DNA from: Oscillospiraceae bacterium
GTDB taxonomy: Bacteria; Bacillota; Clostridia; Oscillospirales; Ruminococcaceae
DNA length: 11,008 nt
Direction of reading: 5' to 3'
NCBI GenBank assembly: GCA_019423445.1
Contig: JAHZBJ010000055.1
Coordinates: 906 to 11,913 of the forward strand
Shown: in pieces, positions 1-6,919 of the stretch
How positions within the stretch are numbered: the stretch's first letter is position 1
Layout: each line of letters opens with the position of its first letter
The notes under the pieces: generated by a model
What the model saw: the letters and a program-made list of their open reading frames with translations, nothing else
The model's database searches: none
What the model was told of the DNA's origin: nothing
Program-made: the position numbers and the translations under genes

Positions 1-703
1 CGATAAAGCGGACGTTGGTCTTCTTTGCCGCTTCAAGGGCCGCGATATGGAAGGGGTTGTCCTCGAAGTATCCCATGGCGGGCTCAAAGGGCCGAATAGG
101 CAAGGAATGATGGATATGAAGGGTTTTGATGCCGGCAACACCAGGGACGATGCTCTTGCGGCCGCCGGAGAAACCTGCGGCGTGATGGGGAGCAATCAGT
201 CCCGTGGTAATGATAAAGCTGGCCTCAGCTACCCGCTTATCCACCCACAGGGGCATCCCGGATTCGGTATCCCCCAGGTATACATGCTCCTCGTCGTTCT
301 GGCAGTCGTGATTATGTACCCGGATCCTGCGGTGATACTCCTCACCCAGGATCTTGTCCAGCTCCTCGGGAGTGCTGGCCCGATGGCTGCCAGTGGCTAC
401 CACAAACTCCACATGATCGTCCGGGACACCCACCTTCTCAAGACGCTTCATGATGGCGTCCACAATCTCGGCATTGGGGCCGGGACGGGTGTGGTCATTG
501 ACGATAATGGTGATGTGGTCCTCCGGAGTCACCATTTCTTCCAGGCGCTTGGTGCCGATAGGGTTGTCCAGCGCCTCCGCGATCATCTGGGTGACTGGGG
601 TTGTGACTTCCGGACACTCAGGATCCACGATCTGGACAGGAATGCTGTCATCCAGCTGGGCTTCCTGGTAGCCGTTGCCATATGGCACTTTGATCTGGGT
701 CAT
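1..703 (-). CDS. LarA-family nickel-dependent hydroxyacid racemase/epimerase (lactate racemase domain, DUF2088), C-terminus cut by window edge
   Basis: The first 234 codons of a cytoplasmic enzyme of the LarA superfamily; the usual length is about 420-430 residues, so the C-terminal half lies left of base 1. Visible LarA hallmarks are DHTRP (70-74), ATGSHR (103-108), the glycine-rich stretch GLIAPHHAAGFSGGRKS (168-184) and His198/His199. By recall of Lactiplantibacillus plantarum LarA, Lys183 would correspond to Lys184, which carries the nickel-pincer (NPN/PTTMN) cofactor, His199 to the nickel ligand His200, and His107 and His173 to the catalytic His108 and His174. The ATG at 703 follows AAAGGAAAG at a sensible distance. 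The family racemises or epimerises alpha-hydroxyacids (lactate, malate and others), so the fold and cofactor are confident but the substrate is not. The cofactor-making partners LarB, LarC and LarE are not in the window. It lies downstream of the hydratase on the same strand, with a 277-bp gap and its own promoter. Confidence 0.9.
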   Translation of the reverse strand, partial: MTQIKVPYGNGYQEAQLDDSIPVQIVDPECPEVTTPVTQMIAEALDNPIGTKRLEEMVTPEDHITIIVNDHTRPGPNAEIVDAIMKRLEKVGVPDDHVEFVVATGSHRASTPEELDKILGEEYHRRIRVHNHDCQNDEEHVYLGDTESGMPLWVDKRVAEASFIITTGLIAPHHAAGFSGGRKSIVPGVAGIKTLHIHHSLPIRPFEPAMGYFEDNPFHIAALEAAKKTNVRFI

Positions 704-719
704 ACGCTGTCTTTCCTTT

Positions 720-768
720 CTCTCCCAACTCACAGACCTTCCATCTGAGGAAGGCAGGCTGGAGAGAG
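720..768 (-). other. Stem-loop in the racemase 5' leader
   Basis: An inner perfect stem pairs CCTTCC (737-742) with GGAAGG (749-754) around a 6-nt loop. An outer stem pairs CTCTCCCA (720-727) with TGG plus GAGAG (760-768, one bulged base). In the transcript the 3' side of the outer stem abuts the purine-rich ribosome site (711-719), so the fold could modulate translation or stabilise the message. This is seen by eye; the free energy was not computed. Confidence 0.4.
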
Positions 769-792
769 GGGGAAGCTTCAGGGTGCTACTCA

Positions 793-821
793 ATTATATA
801 ACGCTTCCCGCTCTCTCGCAA
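793..821 (-). promoter_or_regulatory. Sigma-A promoter of the racemase gene
   Basis: On the minus strand TTGCGA (821-816) and TATAAT (798-793) are separated by exactly 17 bp. Transcription would start near 786, giving a leader of about 83 nt. The promoter means the racemase can be made independently of the hydratase and MmgE/PrpD genes upstream. Confidence 0.65.
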
Positions 822-872
822 CCATTATTTCTTAATAACAGGCACAAAAGTTGTTCCAAAATATGGATAAAA

Positions 873-891
873 TCACCATATCATTTGGTGA
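873..891. promoter_or_regulatory. Inverted repeat, candidate operator upstream of the racemase promoter
   Basis: Perfect 6-bp arms TCACCA (873-878) and TGGTGA (886-891) are separated by 7 bp. The centre is about 96 bp upstream of the predicted racemase start site, in the gap between the hydratase stop and the promoter. The rest of the gap (704-980) is AT-rich and carries no coding frame with a credible start, and I see no convincing terminator after the hydratase. The regulator is unknown. Confidence 0.35.
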
Positions 892-980
892 AACGCACAT
901 TTGCAGCGTCCATTTTTTATCTATTATAAGGGTTCCCTTTTTGTGCCCATAGACTTTTTATTTCTCTGTGCAGAGCTGTT

Positions 981-3281
981 TCAGCCCTCGGAACGGTAGA
1001 AGTTGATCAGGCAGCCGGCGGCCACAATCTTCTTCTCGTCGGGGGTCAGTCCGCCGATGGAGAGGCTCACCTGGGTGACTTCCTTGCCCTTGATGATGTA
1101 GGCCTTGATGTCCTCGCAGCCTTCCAGCACCGCCTTGCGCAGGCCGGGAACGAAGACATAGCAGCCCTTCTCGAACTTCTCTTTGTCCTTGGTGAGGAAA
1201 GGCACCATGCCCCAGTTGATGCAGTTGGAACGATAACGCTTGGTGGCGTACTCCTGAGCGATGTTGGCCCAGGCGCCCACCACACGCTGGCAGGAAGCGG
1301 CCTGCTCACGGGCGGAACCATCGCCGGGCTTATTGGCATAGATGGTGCTGCCGAAGCCCACCTCCATGGGATCCAGGTTCTCAAAACCGGGGAGGGTGCG
1401 GATCACATCGTAGACAGCGGCTACCTCTTCGCTGGCCTCGGCAGGGCTCTTGCCCGCTTCACGGCCCTGCTCCTGAGCCAGGACCTTCTTGGACTCGCCC
1501 ACATAGGCGGGATCCTTCCGGCTGAGGGTGAACTCGGCCAGGCGCAGGGGGTTGGACCGGTAGGAAGAAGTCTCGCCGGAGGGGATCAGCTCATCGGTGG
1601 TGGTGACAGGGTCGTCGATATAGCTGACCATCTTCAGCAGCACATTGTCGGTGAGGGTGGGGATGCTGGGCCAATCCTTGATGTTGGGTCCGAACCGCAG
1701 CTCCTCGCTGGGATCCGCCTTGCCCCAACCGTCAAAGACTCTCTTCTCATAGACAGAGGCGTCAAAGAAGTACTTGGGATTGCTGTAGTTGACATCCAGC
1801 TCGGTGGCGGCGGTGAGGCGGCCTCCGTTGATGGCGGTGGCGGCGATGGAACGGGCGTCCATCAGAGCCACATAGGAGATCTGGCCCTCGCCGGGCTTGG
1901 AGCCTTCCCGGTTGGGGAAGTTGCGGGTGGTGTGACGGATGGAGAACTCCTGGTTGGCGGGGGTGTCGCCAGCGCCGAAGCAGGGTCCGCAGAAGCACTC
2001 ACGCACAATGGCGCCGGCGCTCATGATCTTCTGGATGGCGCCGTTCTTCACCAGCTCCAGGTAAGCGGGCTGGCTGCCGGGATAGACGCTCATCTTGAAC
2101 TCGCCGTTGCCGCAGGAATGACCGTCCAGGATGTCGGCCACTGCGCAGACGTTGTCGAAAGTACCGCCGGAGCAGCCGGCCACGATACCCTGATCCACCC
2201 AGATCTCGCCGTTGCGGATCTTCTTGTCCAGAGCGAACTCGAACTTGGCGTTCTCAAACTGCTTGCGGCCGGCATCGGTGACAGCAGCGATGACATCGGC
2301 GGGATGGGCCTTCAGCTCAGCAATGGTGTAGGTGTTGCTGGGATGGAAGGGCATCGCGATGGTGGGCTCCACAGTGGACAGGTCGATATAGACCAGGCCG
2401 TCATAGTAAGCCACATCGGCAGGATTCAGCTTCTTGTAGTCGCCCTTGCGGCCGTGGATGTCGTAGTACTCTTCCACCTTCTCATCGGTGCACCAGATGG
2501 AGCTCCAGCAGGTGGTCTCAGTGGTCATGACATCGATGCCGTTGCGGTACTCAACAGGGAGGTTGGCAATGCCGGGGCCGACGAACTCCATGACGCTGTT
2601 CTTCACATAGCCATTCTTGTAGGTCTTGCCGATGATGGTGAGAGCCACGTCCTGAGGACCCACGCCGGGCTGAGGCTTGCCGGTGAGGTAGATGCCGATC
2701 ACCTTGGGACGGCTGAAATCGTAGGTACGGCCCACCAGCTGCTTGGCCAGCTCGCCGCCGCCTTCGCCCACGGCCATGGTGCCCAGGGCGCCGTAGCGGG
2801 TGTGGCTGTCGGAACCCAGGATCATCTTGCCGCAGCGGGTCATCATCTCACGGTTGTAGCTGTGGATAACGGCCATGTTGGTGGGGACATAGATGCCGCC
2901 GTACTTCTTGGCCGCGGAAAGGGCGAACATGTGGTCATCCTCATTGATGGTGCCGCCCACAGCGCAGAGGCTGTTGTGGCAGTTGGTGAGGACATAGGGG
3001 ATGGGGAACTTCTCCATGCCGGAGGCACGGGCGGTTTGGATAATGCCCACGTAGGTGATGTCGTGGGAGGTGATGGAATCAAACTTGATCTTCAGGTCGT
3101 CGGGATCCCCGGAGGTGTTGTGCTCCTGGATGATGGAATAGGCCATGGTGCCCTTGGCGGCCTCTTCACGGGAAACTTCCCGGCCGGTCTTCTGCTTAAT
3201 CGCCGCGGCGGCGTTGCCGTCGTCGGGGACGATCTCGTTCTGGCCCACCAGATACACGCCGGTGTCGTACAGTTTGATCAT
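981..3281 (-). CDS. Aconitase-family [4Fe-4S] hydratase (YbhJ-like group)
   Basis: A 766-residue single-chain aconitase-superfamily protein in the usual domain order. Motifs are GSDSHT (156-161), the three expected cluster cysteines Cys370 (GCSGGT) and Cys431/Cys434 (CGPC), the arginine segment TRNFPNREG (452-460), and the swivel-domain active-site loop GSAREQ (655-660). The length and the ELIPSGETSSYRSNP segment (564-578) resemble the ~750-residue homologues that include E. coli YbhJ, rather than isopropylmalate isomerase or canonical aconitase; that likeness is recalled, not searched. The cluster ligands and the serine and arginine of the loop are kept, so a working hydro-lyase is likely. 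The second loop serine of aconitase (GSSRE) is alanine, and the Asp before the catalytic His appears to be Cys101 before His102, so the substrate probably differs from citrate. The ATG at 3281 is preceded by an AGGAG site. It follows the MmgE/PrpD gene by 74 bp, so co-transcription is likely. Confidence 0.9.
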   Translation of the reverse strand: MIKLYDTGVYLVGQNEIVPDDGNAAAAIKQKTGREVSREEAAKGTMAYSIIQEHNTSGDPDDLKIKFDSITSHDITYVGIIQTARASGMEKFPIPYVLTNCHNSLCAVGGTINEDDHMFALSAAKKYGGIYVPTNMAVIHSYNREMMTRCGKMILGSDSHTRYGALGTMAVGEGGGELAKQLVGRTYDFSRPKVIGIYLTGKPQPGVGPQDVALTIIGKTYKNGYVKNSVMEFVGPGIANLPVEYRNGIDVMTTETTCWSSIWCTDEKVEEYYDIHGRKGDYKKLNPADVAYYDGLVYIDLSTVEPTIAMPFHPSNTYTIAELKAHPADVIAAVTDAGRKQFENAKFEFALDKKIRNGEIWVDQGIVAGCSGGTFDNVCAVADILDGHSCGNGEFKMSVYPGSQPAYLELVKNGAIQKIMSAGAIVRECFCGPCFGAGDTPANQEFSIRHTTRNFPNREGSKPGEGQISYVALMDARSIAATAINGGRLTAATELDVNYSNPKYFFDASVYEKRVFDGWGKADPSEELRFGPNIKDWPSIPTLTDNVLLKMVSYIDDPVTTTDELIPSGETSSYRSNPLRLAEFTLSRKDPAYVGESKKVLAQEQGREAGKSPAEASEEVAAVYDVIRTLPGFENLDPMEVGFGSTIYANKPGDGSAREQAASCQRVVGAWANIAQEYATKRYRSNCINWGMVPFLTKDKEKFEKGCYVFVPGLRKAVLEGCEDIKAYIIKGKEVTQVSLSIGGLTPDEKKIVAAGCLINFYRSEG

Positions 3282-3316
3282 GTTTTTCTCTCCTCTTTGT
3301 CAATGTCAATATTGTT

Positions 3317-3356
3317 ATCCCCGGGGGCCCTCTCCCTGGAACCCCCCGACAGGGAT
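3317..3356 (-). other. Intercistronic stem-loop between MmgE/PrpD and hydratase genes
   Basis: An outer perfect pair ATCCC (3317-3321) / GGGAT (3352-3356) encloses a G-run (3323-3327) facing a C-run (3342-3347). It overlaps the MmgE/PrpD stop codon. No U-run follows in the leftward transcript, so it is more likely an mRNA-stabilising or processing element than a terminator. Confidence 0.3.
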
Positions 3357-4711
3357 CACATCATGGGAAGTTTGGGAAGGCTGGGAGCCTCCAGAATCGC
3401 GGCCACAATGGCGTCGGTCTTGTCGCCCTGGGTCTCACGGATCAGCCCGGAAGCCTTCTGGAGCACCTGCTGGGCGGTAAGGGGATTGGAAACGCTGCCG
3501 GAGGCGTCGGTGACTTCCTCCTCCAGCACCCGGCCATCCTTGCAGGTGATGGTGATATGGCAGCCCCAGTGGTCGGGGTACACCTGGGTGAAACGGTCGC
3601 AGGTCACCACCTCCACCTTATGGAGCAGCTCCTGGACCTCAGGCTTCTCGATGCTGGTCTGGGTGAACTGGGCCAGGCTCACCTGGCCGTAGAGAATGGC
3701 GCTGGCCACGCAGAAGGGGGTGGAGAACTTGGCGTCCACCGGGTTCTTGGGGTTGCGGCTTCCCTCGCTCATGCCGCACTGTTTGTTTCCCACCAGGTAG
3801 GTATCCACCTGGATGTGGTCCACGTCGGCGGCGGTGACGCTGTATTTCTCCCGCAGGGCCAGAGCGCCGTCGATGGCGCAGTGGGTGCTGCGGCAGCAGG
3901 GATATGGCTTGTTGTCCATCTCCAGGATCTGCCAAACCTTCCCCAGATCCTTGGCCACCAGGGTGACGTCGTGCTGGTCGGACATGGCCTCCAGCAGGCC
4001 GCCGTCCTTGGCGGTGAGAACATGCTCGGGGCCGGTCATTCCGGCCTTGGCCAGAAGGGCGGACTCAAATCCGTCGGCGGCAGCCCGGGCGGGATTCAGC
4101 ACCTTGCAGCTGGCGCCGTCTCCCAGGAAGGCCCACAGGCCAAAGGACTGGCTTCCTGCAAGGCCCAGAGCGGAGACCATATGCTCCTCATCCAGGCCCA
4201 GGAGCTTGCCGCAGGCCGCGGCGGCGCCGAAGGTTCCGGCGGTGGCGGTGACATGCCAACCTTTGTTCCGGTGGCTGGAAACACCAAAGGCCATGCCGAT
4301 GCGGGACATGGTCTCGTACCCGCACAGCACCGCCAGGAGGAACTCCTCCCCAGTGCTGCCCAGATACTCCGCAAGGCTCCAGGCGGCGGGAACCACTACG
4401 GTGCCGATATGGGTTTTGGAATTGGTATGTACGTCGTCCAGCTCCAGGGTATGTCCCATCATGGCGTTCAGGAGCACCGCGGTGGAAAGAGGGGCTTTCT
4501 TCCCCTGACCCCACAGGCTGACGGTACCCTCTTTGCCAGCGATGCCCAGATATGCCTCTGTTACCCGCTGGATCTGGGGGTGGTTGGCGGCGCCGATGGC
4601 CGCGCCCATGCTGTCCAGGACGCACAGCTTGGCGGTCTCCCGCACCTTTTCGGGGACGTCGGACAGCTTCAGCCCCACCAGGAATTTCGCCAGTTCTCTC
4701 AGTTCGCTCAT
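3356..4711 (-). CDS. MmgE/PrpD-family protein (2-methylcitrate dehydratase / cis-aconitate decarboxylase fold)
   Basis: A 451-residue member of the MmgE/PrpD family, which includes 2-methylcitrate dehydratase (PrpD), cis-aconitate decarboxylase and iminodisuccinate epimerase. It acts without a metal cluster, presumably in the cytoplasm on a polycarboxylate. Family motifs are the signature GHTLELDDVH (86-95), a His- and Ala-rich segment after it (101-115), GWHVTATAGTFGAAAA (151-166), KPYPCCRSTH (268-277) and AKFSTPFCVA (327-336). The length is typical. The ATG at 4711 is chosen because AAGGAG lies just upstream; the frame can be read back to a TTG at 4735, but that would place the ribosome site inside the gene. 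It is the first gene of the leftward unit and is followed by the hydratase. The pairing recalls the two-step dehydration/rehydration of the methylcitrate cycle, but no citrate-synthase or lyase homologue is in view. The precise reaction cannot be told from the sequence. Confidence 0.92.
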   Translation of the reverse strand: MSELRELAKFLVGLKLSDVPEKVRETAKLCVLDSMGAAIGAANHPQIQRVTEAYLGIAGKEGTVSLWGQGKKAPLSTAVLLNAMMGHTLELDDVHTNSKTHIGTVVVPAAWSLAEYLGSTGEEFLLAVLCGYETMSRIGMAFGVSSHRNKGWHVTATAGTFGAAAACGKLLGLDEEHMVSALGLAGSQSFGLWAFLGDGASCKVLNPARAAADGFESALLAKAGMTGPEHVLTAKDGGLLEAMSDQHDVTLVAKDLGKVWQILEMDNKPYPCCRSTHCAIDGALALREKYSVTAADVDHIQVDTYLVGNKQCGMSEGSRNPKNPVDAKFSTPFCVASAILYGQVSLAQFTQTSIEKPEVQELLHKVEVVTCDRFTQVYPDHWGCHITITCKDGRVLEEEVTDASGSVSNPLTAQQVLQKASGLIRETQGDKTDAIVAAILEAPSLPKLPMM

Positions 4712-4808
4712 AGACACTCTCCTTCGTTTTGCCAATCAACAGAATGATCCTTCCCCGGGAGCCGGGAAAGGTATATTGACGGATTTCCTAAATTCTTCCT
4801 GTGTCCAC

Positions 4809-4837
4809 TTGTTAATTCTGCGGCTTTATTATATAAT
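4809..4837 (+). promoter_or_regulatory. Sigma-A promoter of the AbrB-family gene
   Basis: TTGTTA (4809-4814) and TATAAT (4832-4837) with 17-bp spacing on the plus strand. The predicted start is near 4844 and gives a leader of about 100 nt before the ATG at 4946. It overlaps the leftward promoter completely. Confidence 0.65.
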
Positions 4838-4857
4838 AGTATCACTATATAAATCAA
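4828..4857 (-). promoter_or_regulatory. Sigma-A promoter of the MmgE/PrpD-hydratase unit
   Basis: On the minus strand TTGATT (4857-4852) and TATAAT (4833-4828) are separated by 18 bp. The start would be near 4821. The two divergent -10 boxes share bases 4832-4833, so RNA polymerase cannot occupy both promoters at once. Confidence 0.6.
4837..4847. promoter_or_regulatory. FadR/GntR-like operator in the shared promoter
   Basis: TAGTATCACTA fits the FadR-subfamily GntR consensus TNGTNNNACNA exactly, and extends to a palindrome ATAGT-N3-ACTAT (4836-4848). It covers the last base of the rightward -10 box and sits in the spacer of the leftward promoter, so a bound protein would be expected to block both. 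No regulator gene is in the window. Confidence 0.5.
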
Positions 4858-4877
4858 ATGCCTAATAATCACGTAAA

Positions 4878-4898
4878 GGTATAGATTTTGTCTATACC
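4878..4898. promoter_or_regulatory. Long inverted repeat, LysR-type box candidate
   Basis: Perfect 8-bp arms GGTATAGA (4878-4885) and TCTATACC (4891-4898) around 5 bp. The core reads ATAG-N7-CTAT, the T-N11-A layout typical of LysR-type regulator sites. Its centre lies about 67 bp upstream of the predicted leftward start, close to the usual LysR recognition position near -65, and about 44 bp downstream of the rightward start. A hairpin role in the AbrB-family leader is the alternative. Confidence 0.5.
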
Positions 4899-4945
4899 CC
4901 TATGCTGGATCTTTTTGGGCATACCACCTGAGGGGAGGTTTCGCC

Positions 4946-6025
4946 ATGGGCACCATGCTCCTGACACTGGCAGTAGGCACCGCTTTCGGCCTTCTTTTCT
5001 TCCGCCTCAAGATCCCCGGCGGACTCATTGTAGGCGCCATCATCGGCACCGCCATTTTGGGGGTAGGTTTTGAGGCCGCTTATATTCCCAGTTACGCAAG
5101 GACGGTGGCTCAGATCATTGCAGGCTCTTTCATCGGCTGCACCGTCAAACACAGCGACCTGCGCCGCCTGCCCCAGATCCTCCGTCCCTACCTGCTGCTC
5201 ATCGCCGGTTACCTGGTTCTGAATCTGGTGGTAGGGTTCATCTTTGTAGGCATCACCTCCATGGATATGATCACCTGCTTTATGTGCTGCGTCCCAGGGG
5301 GCATGACCGATATCCCCATCATTGCGGCGGATATGGGCGCCAGCGTCCCCAAGGTGGCGGTGCTCCAGTTTGTCCGGATGGCCTTTGGACTGGGGGTCTT
5401 CCCCATGATGATCGCCAAGACGGCTAGGCTCACCCCCAAGGTCCCGGCAAAAGCCCTTCAGGGACAGGGGGGAAGCGTCTCCTCTGGTTCTCCCGTTCCC
5501 CCCAAACCGTCCAAACCCGCCAGATCCCCCTGGACTGTGGTGGCCACTATGGCGGTAGGCATCGTTTTTGGCTTTTTGGGAAAATGGTCCGGCATCCCTG
5601 CCGGCGCCATCCTCTTCTCCACCGTCAGCGTCCTGATCTTTAACCTGGCCACCGGAAAAGGTTACATCCCCCGCTGGCTCAAGCGGGTGGCTCAGGTCCT
5701 CACCGGCTGTTACATAGGTTGCTGCTTTGGCCGCCAGGAAATGCTGGAGCTAAAATATCTCGTCCTCCCGGCGCTGATCCTCACCGCCGCCTACTTCCTC
5801 AATTGCTTCTTCATGGGGTGGTTCCTGCCCAAGGTCACCCACCTCAACCGCGCTGAGGCTATGCTCATCGCCACCCCGGCAGGGGCCTCGGATATGGCCC
5901 TCATCTCCTCGGATCTGGGGGTGGACAGCCCCGACGTGTCCTTTATCCAGATCCTGCGGATGATCACTGTAGTTACCGTTTTCCCCCAGGTTATCAATCT
6001 GGTGATCCACCTGGCCGGAGGCTGA
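4946..6025 (+). CDS. AbrB-family membrane protein with internal duplication (PF05145), putative carboxylate transporter
   Basis: A 359-residue, strongly hydrophobic inner-membrane protein. Two homologous halves are visible. In half one (about 10-160) VPGGMTDIPIIAADMG (116-131) is followed by VLQFVRM (139-145). In half two (about 200-355) TPAGASDMALISSDLG (310-325) is followed by FIQILRM (333-339). Each half also has an IP/GG helix start and an IAGSFIGC- or LTGCYIGC-type segment. This matches the membrane AbrB duplication family, often mis-named ammonia monooxygenase or transcriptional regulator; it is unrelated to the DNA-binding AbrB of Bacillus. A Pro/Ser/Lys-rich linker (about 162-197) joins the halves. 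AGGGGAGG precedes the ATG at 4946 by 7 nt. Members commonly sit by tricarboxylate-related genes, so carrying the substrate or product of the divergent enzymes is a reasonable inference, with direction unknown. Confidence 0.88.
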   Translation: MGTMLLTLAVGTAFGLLFFRLKIPGGLIVGAIIGTAILGVGFEAAYIPSYARTVAQIIAGSFIGCTVKHSDLRRLPQILRPYLLLIAGYLVLNLVVGFIFVGITSMDMITCFMCCVPGGMTDIPIIAADMGASVPKVAVLQFVRMAFGLGVFPMMIAKTARLTPKVPAKALQGQGGSVSSGSPVPPKPSKPARSPWTVVATMAVGIVFGFLGKWSGIPAGAILFSTVSVLIFNLATGKGYIPRWLKRVAQVLTGCYIGCCFGRQEMLELKYLVLPALILTAAYFLNCFFMGWFLPKVTHLNRAEAMLIATPAGASDMALISSDLGVDSPDVSFIQILRMITVVTVFPQVINLVIHLAGG

Positions 6026-6070
6026 CCCTCTGGAAAGGGCCGGTTCCCCGTCCATCCGTCTTTTGGGCAC

Positions 6071-6101
6071 AAAAAAGGCATCCCCCAGGGGATGCCTTTT
6101 T
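6071..6101. terminator. Bidirectional rho-independent terminator
   Basis: The 8-bp stem GGCATCCC / GGGATGCC closes a 4-nt loop, with an A-run before (6071-6076) and a T-run after (6097-6101). It therefore works in both directions, ending the rightward AbrB-family transcript and the leftward trpXYZ operon. Confidence 0.93.
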
Positions 6102-6112
6102 CTTATTCTTCT

Positions 6113-6919
6113 TCATTCCAGAAGCATACGGTCGTTGTCCAGGTCGTGGTCAGCCCGCTCCCGGAACAGTTCCAACAGCCGGGGAACCGTCATCCCTTCC
6201 CGCTCCTTGCCGGAGATATCCAAAACGATACGGCCCCTGTCCATCATAATCGTGCGGTTTCCCAGGCTCAGGGCCGAGGAAATGTTGTGGGTGATCATCA
6301 TGCAGGTGATTCCCTGGTCCCCCACCGTTCGCTTCGTCAGCTCCAACACCTTCTCCGCGGTGGCCGGGTCCAGAGCGGCCGTGTGCTCATCCAACAGGAG
6401 GAGCTTCGGGGTTACCAGGGTGGCCATCAGGAGGGTCAGGGCCTGGCGCTGGCCCCCGGAGAGGAGGCCCACCGGGCTTTTCATCCGGTCCTCCAAGCCC
6501 AGCCCCAGCTCTGCCAGCCGGCTGCGGAACAGCTCCCGCTCCCGCTTCCCGGTAAATCCCAAGGGGGAGGTACCGCCTCCTGCCCGGTGGTAGGCCAAAG
6601 CCAGGTTTTCCTCAATGGTCATATGGGGAGCAGTACCCCGAAGGGGGTCCTGAAAAAGCCTGCCAATGTTCCGGGAACGCTTGTACTCCGGCAGGAAGGT
6701 GACGTCCTCCCCATCCAGCACCACCCGGCCACAGTCGGGGTAGAAACTCCCGGCCACCGCCCCGAAAAGGGTGGACTTACCGGCGCCGTTGCTGCCGATG
6801 ACAGTGACAAACTCCCCCTGCTCCAAAGTGAGGGAAAGGTCCTCCAGGGCCTTTTTCTCCTGGACAGTGCCGGGGGAAAAGGTTTTCGAGATTCCCTCCA
6901 GACGCAGCATTTCAGCCAT
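6113..6919 (-). CDS. trpZ: ABC transporter ATP-binding protein, tryptophan uptake
   Basis: A complete 268-residue ABC ATPase that powers the adjacent permease. It has Walker A GSNGAGKST (42-50), Q-loop Gln90 in FQDP, signature LSGGQ (153-157), Walker B LLLLDE (173-178), D-loop ALD (182-184) and switch His211. The ATG at 6919 overlaps the permease stop by 8 bp and has GGGAGG upstream. A longer reading from 6997 would lie inside the permease gene and is not supported. It is the last gene of the unit, closed by the terminator at 6071-6101. The substrate assignment comes from the operon's Trp T-box, not from this protein, which resembles ATPases of branched-chain amino acid and TrpXYZ importers. 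Confidence 0.9.
   Translation of the reverse strand: MAEMLRLEGISKTFSPGTVQEKKALEDLSLTLEQGEFVTVIGSNGAGKSTLFGAVAGSFYPDCGRVVLDGEDVTFLPEYKRSRNIGRLFQDPLRGTAPHMTIEENLALAYHRAGGGTSPLGFTGKRERELFRSRLAELGLGLEDRMKSPVGLLSGGQRQALTLLMATLVTPKLLLLDEHTAALDPATAEKVLELTKRTVGDQGITCMMITHNISSALSLGNRTIMMDRGRIVLDISGKEREGMTVPRLLELFRERADHDLDNDRMLLE

Noticed and set aside
47..748. Plus-strand open frame at the left end
   Set aside because: It is antisense to the LarA-family gene, whose cofactor and active-site motifs are unmistakable on the other strand.
921..951. TATAAT-like box and AAGGG/CCCTT palindrome after the hydratase, considered as promoter or terminator
   Set aside because: No acceptable -35 lies at 16-18 bp, and the palindrome leaves a loop too small for a stable hairpin and no U-run in the leftward direction.
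1932..3692. A long plus-strand open frame opposite the hydratase and MmgE/PrpD genes
   Set aside because: It has low-complexity Gly/Ala/Val/His composition and no recognisable domain, and it lies opposite two genes with clear motifs.
4712..4735. TTG-initiated N-terminal extension of the MmgE/PrpD protein
   Set aside because: The AAGGAG ribosome site would lie inside the coding sequence; the ATG at 4711 is well placed.
3557..4747. Plus-strand open frame opposite MmgE/PrpD
   Set aside because: It is antisense to the family signature motifs, with no ribosome site or known domain.
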